A DNA stretch of 64,000 bases from Candidatus Poribacteria bacterium (lineage in GTDB: Bacteria; Poribacteria; WGA-4E; WGA-3G): positions 1 to 64,000 of the forward strand of contig JAJDUH010000071.1 in assembly GCA_022826805.1 (NCBI GenBank). The letters run 5' to 3'. Shown here one piece after another: positions 38,301 to 45,795 of the stretch. Every line of letters starts with the position of its first letter. Position 1 is the first letter of the stretch. The notes under the pieces are model-generated. The model was not told where the DNA came from. It saw only the letters and a list, made by a program, of their open reading frames with translations, and did no database searches. Both the position numbers and the translations under genes were made by a program.

Positions 38301-39537
38301 TGCTTTCCCGCTCTTTGAAACCCTCAACGACGGTATGCTATCCATCGCCGAGAGGTTTGCAACTGAAACACCGTTCCTTTCAATGTTTACATTCCCAACG
38401 CTCGAAAGCACCAGTCTCGATTTAGATGTTGAACTCGGAAACTTTTTTAGAGAAGTCTATCGAGGCAAAGCCGGTGAGGAAAGAGACGTATTTCTACAGA
38501 CAGTGGACCTTGGGTTTGATGTTCGTAAGCAATCAACGCTCCTGATTACACCGCTCCGCGAACTCCAGTTAAACCTTTATCTCAACACAAACGCTATCTA
38601 TCATGACCGGGATCAAGCGCAGAATAGGAACATTGTACGTGGGGTTTACAGTATCAACGCAAACGCTACAAATACCCTCTTCCGCATCTTCGACGTTAGT
38701 TATATCCCCGGACTGCGAAAATTGCGCCACGAAATGCAGTCATCGCTCCGCTTTGATTATCAGCCTCCAGTTGACGAGAATGATGACCTCTATCCTTTCG
38801 GACCCAGCACCTATTTCTATGAACGAAAGATGCTTACGTATAACTTCAATACAGGCATTGAAATCAAGACCCCACGAGGTCAATCACCACACCGTGTCTT
38901 ATATTTTGATACACGGCTTACCGCTGATTTTACTGATTTTGACCCCTTATATAAGCGTAAGTATGAGCCTATTGAAAGCGATTTTACATTTATACCGCTC
39001 CCCAGTCGAAATCTAAACGTTACGGTACGCTTTACCCACGACCCAAATCCACATCCAGTTGACGAAAAACAATTCAAAATGGTCGGTTTTCGTTCCAATA
39101 TCCGGTACACACGACAGAGTTGGAATGTCAGCATTGGAAGTTCCTTCAGCAAACGTCACACCTCAAGGAGAGCCTCCCGTTCTATCACTGCTACTGGACG
39201 CTACCGTTTCAGCCGCAATCTTGAATTTGATGTCAGTCTCATCTATTATCCGATTGAGAGACAGTTTTATTCACAGCGCATTATGATGACACGGAATCTT
39301 CACGATTGGAATCTCCGCATCTCTTGGAACCGTATCGGTATTAAACGCGACGACTCGCCTTACAACAACGTCCGACAAGATTTCACATTCCAGGTTAGTC
39401 TGATTCAGGAGCCAGCAATTTCAATGGGTGTTGGCTATGATGCTACTACTGAAACTTGGGGGGTCCGAACTGTACCGTCAGGCATGCCTTACAACGCCTT
39501 TGGTGCCGGGAGCTCACTCGGTCGGTCTTATTTCTAA
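35377..39537 (+). CDS. lptD: LptD-like LPS-assembly outer-membrane protein with an embedded parvulin-like domain
   Basis: The 1386-residue protein has a GTG start 8 bp after the SurA stop, a basic leader, then a signal peptide (hydrophobic about 40-60) and a Glu/Gln/Pro-rich repeat (about 64-130). Residues about 133-330 are the OstA/LptD N-terminal domain (GDNVSMVDNFVSLHGNALV, LRADHIWADFDDNLMRASGNV, LRIGGFPLFYFPAIR). Residues about 400-500 look like a parvulin isomerase (ADFAQIAQSNSDHSDTRYEGGDIGFL), a degenerate second copy follows to about 630, then a 140-residue Glu-rich tract, and from about 790 a strand-rich barrel ending in an aromatic residue (RSYF), typical of outer-membrane proteins. 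LptD homologues are about 700-900 residues without any isomerase domain, so this is a fusion or insertion. Confidence 0.88.
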   Translation: MKKSQPDLPTYNQHRYSKKRCLGTGNAASRRRSVLVNFLSISRISVGILAVVCFFSPLQVLIAQEEPQQEQAPAQTPAEETQEPDAAEGTQEEAPAQTPADGTTQEPDATEETEEEGSVSERLNPETDVPEEGTVIGDGDNVSMVDNFVSLHGNALVKFEDVILRADHIWADFDDNLMRASGNVHLKVGDEETYSDELVFNLENKKGIARDGFTYSDPWYFGGSEIFKIEENKSYVRGATLTTCSLEHPHYYFSVTEVIVRMNEELIAKNIVLRIGGFPLFYFPAIRRDLRKGKIAKIIVKVGTDSYQGPYLSIIQPLVRKRRYDAALLYDRSARRGQGVGFEGKYRFNDTKFQEIHIPIPPDATPNQRTKLEEKAQELQDRLDGEYDRYWLKQLFLEYKITDDDVKRAKERAEEIRTQTLEEAADFAQIAQSNSDHSDTRYEGGDIGFLVPGETDEDGNPKLDPVLEEAAFALQEGEISSVVQTESAFHILKADRVIDVYGEREVKLRRIDINITASEETETMLRELADDLLLHAHEGETFEALKERAEVLSDYVNTTLTEINEGEGMMLNEMASSWQYSVRRMENPGDVTERRPVSTPEGLYIFQLIEKEQTPSFEALAEGFEAEWDAFYEDIMNPAPEETDEDTDTEESKSGDVEEDTDAPPTVPEATQAIDTTDTDTEIQNAEVVTPEDEQEDEAQEEIQETETTENQEGVAPQEETQEAEATEPEGEQESESQEGTEDAEAAKLEGEQEGEAQDEDVTDSDEEAEEEEAEEGVYRKHGFRGRWEDPSAVASEAQRLYAGDHSTRPIRTSKSFRLIKIDRKRAYRGDIYLYGADRYSYERQNATRIGRSWIMRWAHTQSFFTPWDSREAGRRPISFNGRTELRALNYKEELQLPGESTLNTFGILTYGTAFSAFSPQDVDEDGNLRFSRETIGDFTGRLEVRHIHDFTDEGTPSLQKLPQLTLNFSRMRLSAFPLFETLNDGMLSIAERFATETPFLSMFTFPTLESTSLDLDVELGNFFREVYRGKAGEERDVFLQTVDLGFDVRKQSTLLITPLRELQLNLYLNTNAIYHDRDQAQNRNIVRGVYSINANATNTLFRIFDVSYIPGLRKLRHEMQSSLRFDYQPPVDENDDLYPFGPSTYFYERKMLTYNFNTGIEIKTPRGQSPHRVLYFDTRLTADFTDFDPLYKRKYEPIESDFTFIPLPSRNLNVTVRFTHDPNPHPVDEKQFKMVGFRSNIRYTRQSWNVSIGSSFSKRHTSRRASRSITATGRYRFSRNLEFDVSLIYYPIERQFYSQRIMMTRNLHDWNLRISWNRIGIKRDDSPYNNVRQDFTFQVSLIQEPAISMGVGYDATTETWGVRTVPSGMPYNAFGAGSSLGRSYF

Positions 39538-39593
39538 TACCTGACGCTGCCTAATAAGTGCAGTTGGAAACCAACCGAACCACCAAGCCAGAA

Positions 39594-39632
39594 AATGTTG
39601 CAAGGATTTTGGAGGATACGGTATAATATCAA
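39594..39632 (+). repeat. 39-bp copy of the hsdM 3' end with embedded promoter-like sequence
   Basis: Matches 44949-44987 with one mismatch. In the source it covers the last codons of hsdM (NVAKILEDTV stop) and six bases after. Here it is intergenic, 100 bp before an SDR start. It contains TTGCAA (39598-39603), an 18-nt spacer and TATAAT (39622-39627), which can serve as a promoter for the SDR. Confidence 0.8.
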
Positions 39633-39734
39633 AACACTGAAATTCACATTACACCTTCAGATGGAACAGCCAGACACCAGCGAGTTTTTGTAACGTAGCG
39701 ACGCCTCGCTTCGCTTTAGCAGGGAAAAACTCTA

Positions 39735-40508
39735 ATGCTACTCAATGACCGTATCTGCATCATAACGGGTGGGAGTTCAGGTATCGGACGCGGCATCGCA
39801 CTCGAATTCGCACGCGAAGGCGCCAAGATCGCTATTGCCGATATACAGGAGGCACCGCTTCGCGGCAAATACCACGAAACCGAGGTCACAACGCCAACTG
39901 TTGAAGAAATCGAAAAACTCGGAGCGCAGGGGATATTCGTCCAAACCGATGTCGCCGACGCATCACAGATCGCACACGTAATCCAGCAAACCGTCGAACA
40001 CTTCGGTGGACTTGATGTCCTTGTCAATAACGCCGGCATCCACATACCGGGGGGCGCACAAGAACTCTCTATCGCCAACTGGGACAAAGTCGTTGGTGTT
40101 AACCTTCGCGGCATCTTCGTCGCAACGAAACTCGCACTCCCACATCTGAAACAGTCTAAATTCGGGCGGATTATCCAGATCGCCTCGGTTCACGCCTACG
40201 GAGGCGGCGCGGGACCTGCGTATGCACCTGCCAAGTCGGCTGTCGTTAACATGGTTCGCGATACAGCATTAGAAATCGGACAATTCGGCATAACCGTCAA
40301 TGCCATCTGTCCGGGTTATATCGAAACAGCAATCCAGGATTACCTCACACCCGAGCAGGTTGAAGAGGCATTAGAGAAAACCGCTTTACCACGATTCGGT
40401 CTGCCCAGAGACATCGGGCGCGCCGCTGTCTTCCTTGCCTCCGACGATGCCGAATGGGTCACTGGTGCTTCTCTCCTCGTGGACGGCGGATTCGCCGCTG
40501 GCGTGTAA
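39735..40508 (+). CDS. Short-chain dehydrogenase/reductase (SDR)
   Basis: The 257-residue protein has a TGGSSGIG cofactor motif (about 10-17), NNAG, catalytic Ser in IQIASVHAYGG, Tyr and Lys in AYAPAKSAV, and a terminal LLVDGGFAAGV, like the glucose/3-oxoacyl-reductase type. A 15-residue insertion after the second beta strand (GKYHETEVTTPTVEEIEKLG) is longer than usual. The substrate is unknown. The region before the start contains the hsdM-derived repeat with a promoter-like sequence. A second SDR lies 168 bp downstream, not closely similar to it. Confidence 0.9.
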   Translation: MLLNDRICIITGGSSGIGRGIALEFAREGAKIAIADIQEAPLRGKYHETEVTTPTVEEIEKLGAQGIFVQTDVADASQIAHVIQQTVEHFGGLDVLVNNAGIHIPGGAQELSIANWDKVVGVNLRGIFVATKLALPHLKQSKFGRIIQIASVHAYGGGAGPAYAPAKSAVVNMVRDTALEIGQFGITVNAICPGYIETAIQDYLTPEQVEEALEKTALPRFGLPRDIGRAAVFLASDDAEWVTGASLLVDGGFAAGV

Positions 40509-40545
40509 AGAACCCTATCTCTTCTGTAGGAGGCGGTGAATGCCC

Positions 40546-40620
40546 GGTGAAGTCCATAAGCACTTCATACCCGGTGAAGCCTTTATAGGCTTCATACCGT
40601 TGATTTGATTCTGATTTACG
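40546..40620. repeat. Palindrome cluster of the GAAGCC...GGCTTC / CCGTTGATT family
   Basis: Two palindromes, 40549-40566 (imperfect, GAAGT/ACTTC) and 40576-40593 (GAAGCC/GGCTTC), joined by ATACCCGGT and followed by CCGTTGATTTGATTCTGATTTA. The layout equals the interiors of the elements at 4806 and 18220, but the TATRGTAAA ends are not present. Confidence 0.65.
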
Positions 40621-40676
40621 CGGCAAAATTTGTCTTAGCTTTACATTTCCCGACTTTTTTCATAAAGGAACACGAT

Positions 40677-41480
40677 ATGCAAGCAAACCAATGGGGCACA
40701 ATCCGTTTTACAGATAAAGTCGCCCTAATAACAGGTGGTGCCTCCGGTATCGGCAGAGCAACAGCGAACCGACTCGCAGCCGAAGGCGCACGCGTCATCA
40801 TCGCCGATATCAACGCCGACATGGCAAATAAGGCTGTCTCTGAAATCCAAGCAGCAGGTGGGAAGGCACTGTTTATCGAAGTCGATCTCGCTGATGACGA
40901 GAGCGTCATCGCCGCCGCAAGTACTGTTGCCGAAAAGTTTTCCGCCCTTCACATTCTTGTCAATAATGCTGCTATCGCCGGAGGTGGCAGAATTGAGGAC
41001 GGCGGTTGGGTTTCAACTTGGGGACCCGAAACCTCAATCGGTCTCCGCGGTTGGGTCGTCATCACACAGCACCTATTACCTCTCTTAAAACAGGAAGGTG
41101 GTGCCATCGTCAATCTCTCATCAGAGGGCGGATTCCTCGGCAGACCCGGGGGTTGGGTCTACGATGCCATTAAATCCGCATTGGTCTCTCTCACGAAAAC
41201 GATGGCGTATGAATTCGTCGAATACGGAATTCGCGTGAACGCCGTCGCCCCCGGCTGGGTTGTCACAGAGATGCACTTCGGGAGAGCACCCGACCCCGCT
41301 GCTCGGAAAAAGGAGTTAGAGGAAACATCCATCACTTCGTGCATCATGGGACGTCGATGTGGACCCGAAGAGATAGCATCGGCGATCGCCTTCCTCCTCA
41401 GCGAGGATGCCTCCTACATCACAGGTCAGACGATACACGTTGACGGCGGACGATGGGGGATGTCTGTTAGAAGAGATTGA
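40677..41480 (+). CDS. Short-chain dehydrogenase/reductase (SDR), second copy in this region
   Basis: The 267-residue protein has TGGASGIG, NNAAIAGGG (an NNAA variant of NNAG), a serine in IVNLSSEGG, and Tyr/Lys spaced as YDAIKSALV, which is the standard YxxxK. The ATG at 40677 with AAAGGA (40665) is chosen over an upstream start. It follows another SDR by 168 bp; the two do not share cofactor-loop sequence, so they are probably not a recent duplicate. Substrate unknown. Confidence 0.88.
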   Translation: MQANQWGTIRFTDKVALITGGASGIGRATANRLAAEGARVIIADINADMANKAVSEIQAAGGKALFIEVDLADDESVIAAASTVAEKFSALHILVNNAAIAGGGRIEDGGWVSTWGPETSIGLRGWVVITQHLLPLLKQEGGAIVNLSSEGGFLGRPGGWVYDAIKSALVSLTKTMAYEFVEYGIRVNAVAPGWVVTEMHFGRAPDPAARKKELEETSITSCIMGRRCGPEEIASAIAFLLSEDASYITGQTIHVDGGRWGMSVRRD

Positions 41481-41554
41481 ATCTATTTTCTCTGGAAGCC
41501 TCTAATAGCAATTGGTAGGTGTGCATTCAACTGCAGCTGACAACAATATTGGTA

Positions 41555-41575
41555 GGTGCGGTTTTCAACCGCACC
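41555..41575. repeat. Short palindrome, GGTGCGGTT variant
   Basis: A 9-bp stem GGTGCGGTT / AACCGCACC with loop TTC. A loop-expanded GGCGAGG...GTGTTTTTGCTTGGGTGTTTC...AACCTCGCC variant follows at about 41601-41643. Confidence 0.75.
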
Positions 41576-41664
41576 CAATTGAAGACACCTTATCTCCTGC
41601 TGGCGAGGTGTTTTTGCTTGGGTGTTTCCCCCCCAACCTCGCCTATGGTGAACGATAATTTATT

Positions 41665-42210
41665 ATGCCAACCAAAACCCACACAACAGCCGTTGTTCTC
41701 ATCCCACCGGAATCCGCACAACCACCCATCCAAGCCATCCGCCGAATCCACGACCGGAACTTCGTGCGATGGATGCCACACATAACCCTCCTCTATCCAT
41801 TCGCAGAACGTCATGATTTTGGAGATATTACCCCCGCACTCGCAGAAGCTGCACAACAGGTAGACTCTTTTTGTATTGAACTTGCACGCTTCGACGTTTT
41901 CAAACACCGTAAATCGTGTACAATGTTCTTAGTCCCTGAACCAGCAGACGAAATTGTGCGCTTACACGGTGTACTGATGCAGCATCTACCCGACTATAAT
42001 GATACCGCGCAGTTTGCCGGTGGATTCCACCCACACCTCTCCGTTGGACAATTCCAACACCGTTCCCTTGACAGTGAACAACTGCGACTCCAAACCGAAT
42101 GGCAGCCCGTCCAGTGTGAAATAGAATCCCTTAGCCTTATCTACCGTTCACCTGAGACAGATGACCGTTTCGTTGTTGCCGAGCAATTTTCCTTCCAGAC
42201 CAGGAGTTAG
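41665..42210 (+). CDS. 2'-5' RNA ligase / 2H phosphoesterase family protein
   Basis: The 181-residue protein has the two H-x-T/S-x motifs of the 2H superfamily: HITLLYPF (about residue 40) and HPHLSVGQF (about residue 121). Length and two-fold layout match LigT/2'-5' RNA ligase-like phosphodiesterases, which act on cyclic phosphate ends of RNA. The C-terminus is typical (IESLSLIYRS). The next gene starts 2 bp after the stop, so both belong to one operon despite unrelated functions. Confidence 0.88.
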   Translation: MPTKTHTTAVVLIPPESAQPPIQAIRRIHDRNFVRWMPHITLLYPFAERHDFGDITPALAEAAQQVDSFCIELARFDVFKHRKSCTMFLVPEPADEIVRLHGVLMQHLPDYNDTAQFAGGFHPHLSVGQFQHRSLDSEQLRLQTEWQPVQCEIESLSLIYRSPETDDRFVVAEQFSFQTRS

Positions 42211-42212
42211 TA

Positions 42213-43385
42213 ATGAACACAAAAATTTTTCTATCATTCATCGCAATTATAGTTGTATCCCTTACTGGATGTGAACGAGTAGAACAGGTGATTGTATCTG
42301 ATTCGCCCTCGACCGATGCTGTTTCTACTGTTAAAATTGGCGTGATTCAGCCCTCAGGGTACTATACCGGTTTTGCCCAAGGTGCAGAACTCGCTCGAAC
42401 CCAGATCAATAACCGCGGTGGTGTTCTTGGGAATCAAATTGAATTTATCGTTATGGATAATCAAGGCACGCGTTTAATCCCGGATGCAGCGGAAAGCGTC
42501 CATATCGCAAAAACGCTGATTGCGCAGGAGGACGTTGTTGCAATTCTGGGACCTATTTTCTCTAACAACTCCGTGCAGGTCGGACCCATCGTCCAGCAAC
42601 TTGAGCGTCTCATCATTCCCGGCTCCTCGGGTGATCGTGTGACCGCTGCGGGGAATTTTGTCTTTCTCGTTGTCCCGCCGACATCAGCCCACGGAACGGT
42701 AATGGCACAATTCGCTATTGATCCGTCCGAACTCGGTGCAGGGACCGCCGCGACCTTCCGTCAAACTGAGAGTGCTTACACAGAGAGCCTGACTCAAGCA
42801 TTTGAGGAGAATTTTCAGAAACTCGGCGGGGAGGTCGTGGCCAGCGAAGTTTATCGAGTGGGTGATAAAACCTTTGATGCACAACTGACAAACATCAAAG
42901 CCGCAGCCCCCGATGTTTTGTATATTGCAGGGGTTATTCCAGATATTCACTTCGTGATGGCGCAAGCCAAAGAAATCGGTATTCAAGCAACTTTCCTTGG
43001 ACCCGGGAGTTGGGATGAATCTCAAAAACTTTTCAACACCTTAGCTGATAACACTTCGTTGGAAGGGGCTTACTTTACTGCGGATTTTAGTCCAGAATTA
43101 CCGAATGCAGAGAACTTTGTCCAGGCTTATACAGCCCTGTTCATGACCTCGCCAGATAGCGCAGCTGCTTCGGGTTATGATGCCATGTCGTTGTTGGCGA
43201 TTGCAATCGAAAGCGCACAGACACTAAATCCGTCTGCTATTCGCGATGCTCTGGCGAATATCACTAATTATCAAGGGGCGACGTTCATGTCTCGGTACAA
43301 TGCAAACCGACATCCCGTTAAAAGCGTTGTGATTAACACAATTCGCAACGAACAAATCGAACTCTACAAAGTTGTTGAACCGTAA
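42213..43385 (+). CDS. Lipoprotein periplasmic-binding protein (branched-chain amino acid/Peripla_BP_6 type)
   Basis: The 390-residue protein has a lipobox LTGC (C20) and then a LivJ/Peripla_BP_6 fold: VKIGVIQPSGYYTGFAQGAELARTQINNRGGVLGNQIEFIVMDNQGT, AILGPIFSNNSVQVGPIV, LYIAGVIPDIHFVMAQAKEIG, ASGYDAMSLLAIAI. It would capture an amino acid or amide for ABC uptake or act as a sensor. No permease or ATPase genes lie nearby, so it may be an orphan receptor. It is immediately downstream (2 bp) of the 2H phosphoesterase gene. Confidence 0.88.
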   Translation: MNTKIFLSFIAIIVVSLTGCERVEQVIVSDSPSTDAVSTVKIGVIQPSGYYTGFAQGAELARTQINNRGGVLGNQIEFIVMDNQGTRLIPDAAESVHIAKTLIAQEDVVAILGPIFSNNSVQVGPIVQQLERLIIPGSSGDRVTAAGNFVFLVVPPTSAHGTVMAQFAIDPSELGAGTAATFRQTESAYTESLTQAFEENFQKLGGEVVASEVYRVGDKTFDAQLTNIKAAAPDVLYIAGVIPDIHFVMAQAKEIGIQATFLGPGSWDESQKLFNTLADNTSLEGAYFTADFSPELPNAENFVQAYTALFMTSPDSAAASGYDAMSLLAIAIESAQTLNPSAIRDALANITNYQGATFMSRYNANRHPVKSVVINTIRNEQIELYKVVEP

Positions 43386-43415
43386 CAACAAACCTTGCCC
43401 CAAAAAGGAAATATC

Positions 43416-44981
43416 ATGGACCCTAACCTCACTGAAATCGAGAATCGGCTCTGGAGTGCTGCCGATGAACTCAGGGCGAATTCACGCCTCCGCGCCTCAG
43501 AATACTCTACACCTGTGCTCGGGTTAATTTTCTTAAGATACGCCGATCACAAATTCACACAGGTCGCACAAGAGATCGACAGCGAGACCGCTACGGGTAA
43601 GCGAAGTAGGACGGATCCGCGAGTGCAGTATCAAGCGCGCGGCGCATTCTACTTACCCGATAACGCACGATTTCAATACCTCCTCAATCTGCCGGAGAGT
43701 GCGAACATCGGACAAGCCATCACTGACGCTATGAAGGCAATTGAAGCGGAAAACCCTCAGGTCAACGGAGTCCTACCCAAGACGTACAATCGCCTTGAAA
43801 AGAGCACCCTCTTTGAACTCTTACGTATCATGGAGCAGATTCCCATGGATATTGAAGGGGATGCGTTCGGAAAGGTCTACGAGTACTTCCTCGGCAATTT
43901 CGCTATGAGCGAAGGGCAGCGCGGGGGTGAATTCTTCACGCCTACCTCGCTTGTTAAACTCATCGTTGAGATTATTCAACCCTTTCACGGTCGTATTCTC
44001 GATCCCGCATGTGGTTCGGGTGGAATGTTCGTCCAGAGTGCCGAGTTTATTCGCAATCATCAGAGCAACGGCAGACGTGGAAACATCAGCATTCACGGCG
44101 TGGAACGCGTCGCTGAAACAATCAGATTGTGTAAGATGAATCTTGCTGTTCATGCGCTTGAAGGCGATGTCAAACAGGCAAATAGTTACTACGAAGATCC
44201 GCATGACTGCTGGGGTAGATTCGATTTCGTCATGGCAAATCCGCCCTTCAATGTAGATCGCGTGGATAGGGAACGGATCAAAGACGATCCTCGGTTTCCG
44301 TTCGGTATGCCCCGTGTCGATAACGCCAATTACCTCTGGATTCAGTTATTCTATAGTTCGCTTTCCGAGTCTGGGCGTGCAGGCTTTGTCATGGCGAACT
44401 CCGCAGCCGATGCCCGCGCCTCTGAATTGGAGATTCGCCGCCAAATTATCGAATCCAGTGCAGTCGATGTTATCGTCAGTATCGCCTCAAATTTCTTTTA
44501 TACGGTCACTTTGCCCTGTACCCTCTGGTTTTTCGATAAGTCCAAACGGAACAGCGATAGACACGATAAAGTCTTGTTTATTGACGCACGACACCTCTAT
44601 CAGCAGGTGAGTCGCGCACATAGACAGTTCACACCCCAACAACTTGAATTCCTCTCTAATATTGTCAGACTCTATCGCGGAGAGGCACCGGAGAATCAGT
44701 ACGACAGTGCAGATTTCCTCGCCTCAAAATTCCCCGATATAGAGTATGTTGATATTCCAGGACTTTGCAAGGTCGCTACGATTGCCGAAATTGAGGCACA
44801 AGGGTGGAGTCTGAATCCCGGACGCTATGTCGGTGTCGCCGAGCAAACCCGTGACGATTTTGACTTCGCCGAACGATTTATGGAACTCAACGAGGAGTTA
44901 GCAGTGCTGAACGCCGAAGCACATCAACTCGAAGAACGCATCGCCGAGAATGTTGCAAAGATTTTGGAGGATACGGTATAA
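43416..44981 (+). CDS. hsdM: Type I restriction-modification system DNA methyltransferase subunit HsdM
   Basis: The 521-residue protein methylates adenine at the N6 position. An N-terminal helical domain (LWSAADELRANSRL...GLIFLRYADHKF) precedes the SAM-binding motif DPACGSGGMF (196-205) and the catalytic NPPF (275-278). The C-terminus ends NVAKILEDTV. The ATG at 43416 is chosen over a TTG at 43395 because AAAAAGGA sits 7 nt upstream. It opens the hsd operon; hsdS and hsdR lie 2 kb and 6.6 kb downstream, separated by inserted genes. The 3' end is copied at 39594-39632. Confidence 0.95.
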   Translation: MDPNLTEIENRLWSAADELRANSRLRASEYSTPVLGLIFLRYADHKFTQVAQEIDSETATGKRSRTDPRVQYQARGAFYLPDNARFQYLLNLPESANIGQAITDAMKAIEAENPQVNGVLPKTYNRLEKSTLFELLRIMEQIPMDIEGDAFGKVYEYFLGNFAMSEGQRGGEFFTPTSLVKLIVEIIQPFHGRILDPACGSGGMFVQSAEFIRNHQSNGRRGNISIHGVERVAETIRLCKMNLAVHALEGDVKQANSYYEDPHDCWGRFDFVMANPPFNVDRVDRERIKDDPRFPFGMPRVDNANYLWIQLFYSSLSESGRAGFVMANSAADARASELEIRRQIIESSAVDVIVSIASNFFYTVTLPCTLWFFDKSKRNSDRHDKVLFIDARHLYQQVSRAHRQFTPQQLEFLSNIVRLYRGEAPENQYDSADFLASKFPDIEYVDIPGLCKVATIAEIEAQGWSLNPGRYVGVAEQTRDDFDFAERFMELNEELAVLNAEAHQLEERIAENVAKILEDTV

Positions 44982-44982
44982 T
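44953..44982 (+). promoter_or_regulatory. Internal promoter-like sequence at the end of hsdM
   Basis: TTGCAA (44953-44958), an 18-nt spacer and TATAAT (44977-44982). It reads toward the DUF433/DUF5615 pair 60 bp downstream, so the inserted genes may have transcription independent of hsdM. Confidence 0.55.
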
Positions 44983-45041
44983 ATCAATAACACGGTAGAA
45001 TTTTGGATCAAGCAATGGAAGATGTGAAAAGGAGGTGCCTC

Positions 45042-45413
45042 ATGGAACTAGCAAGTATTTTTGAATTTGTCAACCCCAAAACGATTCGGATTAAAGGAAC
45101 ACGGGTCGGGATTGAAATCGTAATTGAAAAATTTCTTGATGGTGCAAGCCCGAAGGAGATTCAGGGACACTATCCACATCTGACCCTAAAACAGATCTAC
45201 GCAACAATTACCTATTATCTGTTTAACAAAAATACCATAGATGCCTACATGGAAGCCGACCGTAAGCGGGCGGAAACTGCTTATGAGGTCCAGCGAAAAA
45301 ACCCACCCTCCGGTGTGAAGCGTCTTATGAAAATAAAAGCACAGCAGGACGCCCAAAGGATGGCATCCGCGAAGAGTGATAGTGAACAGAGATCAAATTC
45401 GCTTCCTTCTTGA
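45042..45413 (+). CDS. DUF433 family antitoxin-like protein
   Basis: The 123-residue protein contains the DUF433 winged-helix-like pattern (FVNPKTIRIKGTRVGIEIVIEKFLDGASPKEIQGHYPHLTLKQIYATITYYLFN). It usually pairs with a PIN-like DUF5615 toxin; here the next gene is DUF5615 and overlaps by 38 bp. The ATG at 45042 has AAAAGGAGG at ideal spacing and is preferred to an earlier TTG at 45003. The C-terminal 50 residues are long and basic, likely the part binding the toxin. Confidence 0.85.
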   Translation: MELASIFEFVNPKTIRIKGTRVGIEIVIEKFLDGASPKEIQGHYPHLTLKQIYATITYYLFNKNTIDAYMEADRKRAETAYEVQRKNPPSGVKRLMKIKAQQDAQRMASAKSDSEQRSNSLPS

Positions 45414-45750
45414 TGAAAACACTTCTCATATTATCCGAGATGGCCTCAGACACAGGCACCCAGAGGTCGAAATTCGCGTTATCGGTAGTGACGGTGTACC
45501 CCCAATTGGTACAAAAGACGAGGAAATTCTTGAGTTTATTGAACGTGAGGCGTACATCCTTGTCTCATCAAATCGAAACACGATGCCTATACATTTGGAA
45601 GCACACCTTCAAGAAGGTAGACACATTCCCGGTATTTTGCTCTTGCGTCCCAGATTCTCTTATAGAGAGATTATTGATACGCTCGAACTCATCTTGTTCG
45701 CAGGTGTTCCAGAAGATTTACGGGATCAAGCAGTATATATTCCGTTTTGA
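45376..45750 (+). CDS. DUF5615 PIN-like toxin
   Basis: The 124-residue protein has the DUF5615 start FLLDENTSHIIRDGLR with conserved Asp and Glu, then VSSNRNTMP and PGILLLRPRFSYREIIDTLELI, fitting a compact PIN-like nuclease fold. It overlaps the DUF433 antitoxin gene by 38 bp, a tight toxin-antitoxin arrangement. GTG start; a second GTG at 45382 is possible. Expected to cleave RNA. Confidence 0.82.
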   Translation: MIVNRDQIRFLLDENTSHIIRDGLRHRHPEVEIRVIGSDGVPPIGTKDEEILEFIEREAYILVSSNRNTMPIHLEAHLQEGRHIPGILLLRPRFSYREIIDTLELILFAGVPEDLRDQAVYIPF

Positions 45751-45756
45751 CTGTTC

Positions 45757-45784
45757 ATGAATCGTGCACAACCCACGTAGCGAA
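45757..45784 (+). repeat. Copy of the hsdR 5' start region
   Basis: ATGAATCGTGCACAACCCAC and the eight bases after it match 51574-51601 (where hsdR begins) at 23 of 28 positions. Here it is intergenic, directly upstream of the DUF2806 gene, and may mark where hsdR or the inserted segment was once joined. Confidence 0.6.
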
Positions 45785-45795
45785 AAGGATTCACA

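Noticed and set aside
39594..44987. Reading the 39-bp direct repeats as attachment sites of an integrative element
   Set aside because: No integrase, excisionase or tRNA gene lies between them, and one copy is simply the coding end of hsdM. A duplication scar explains it better.
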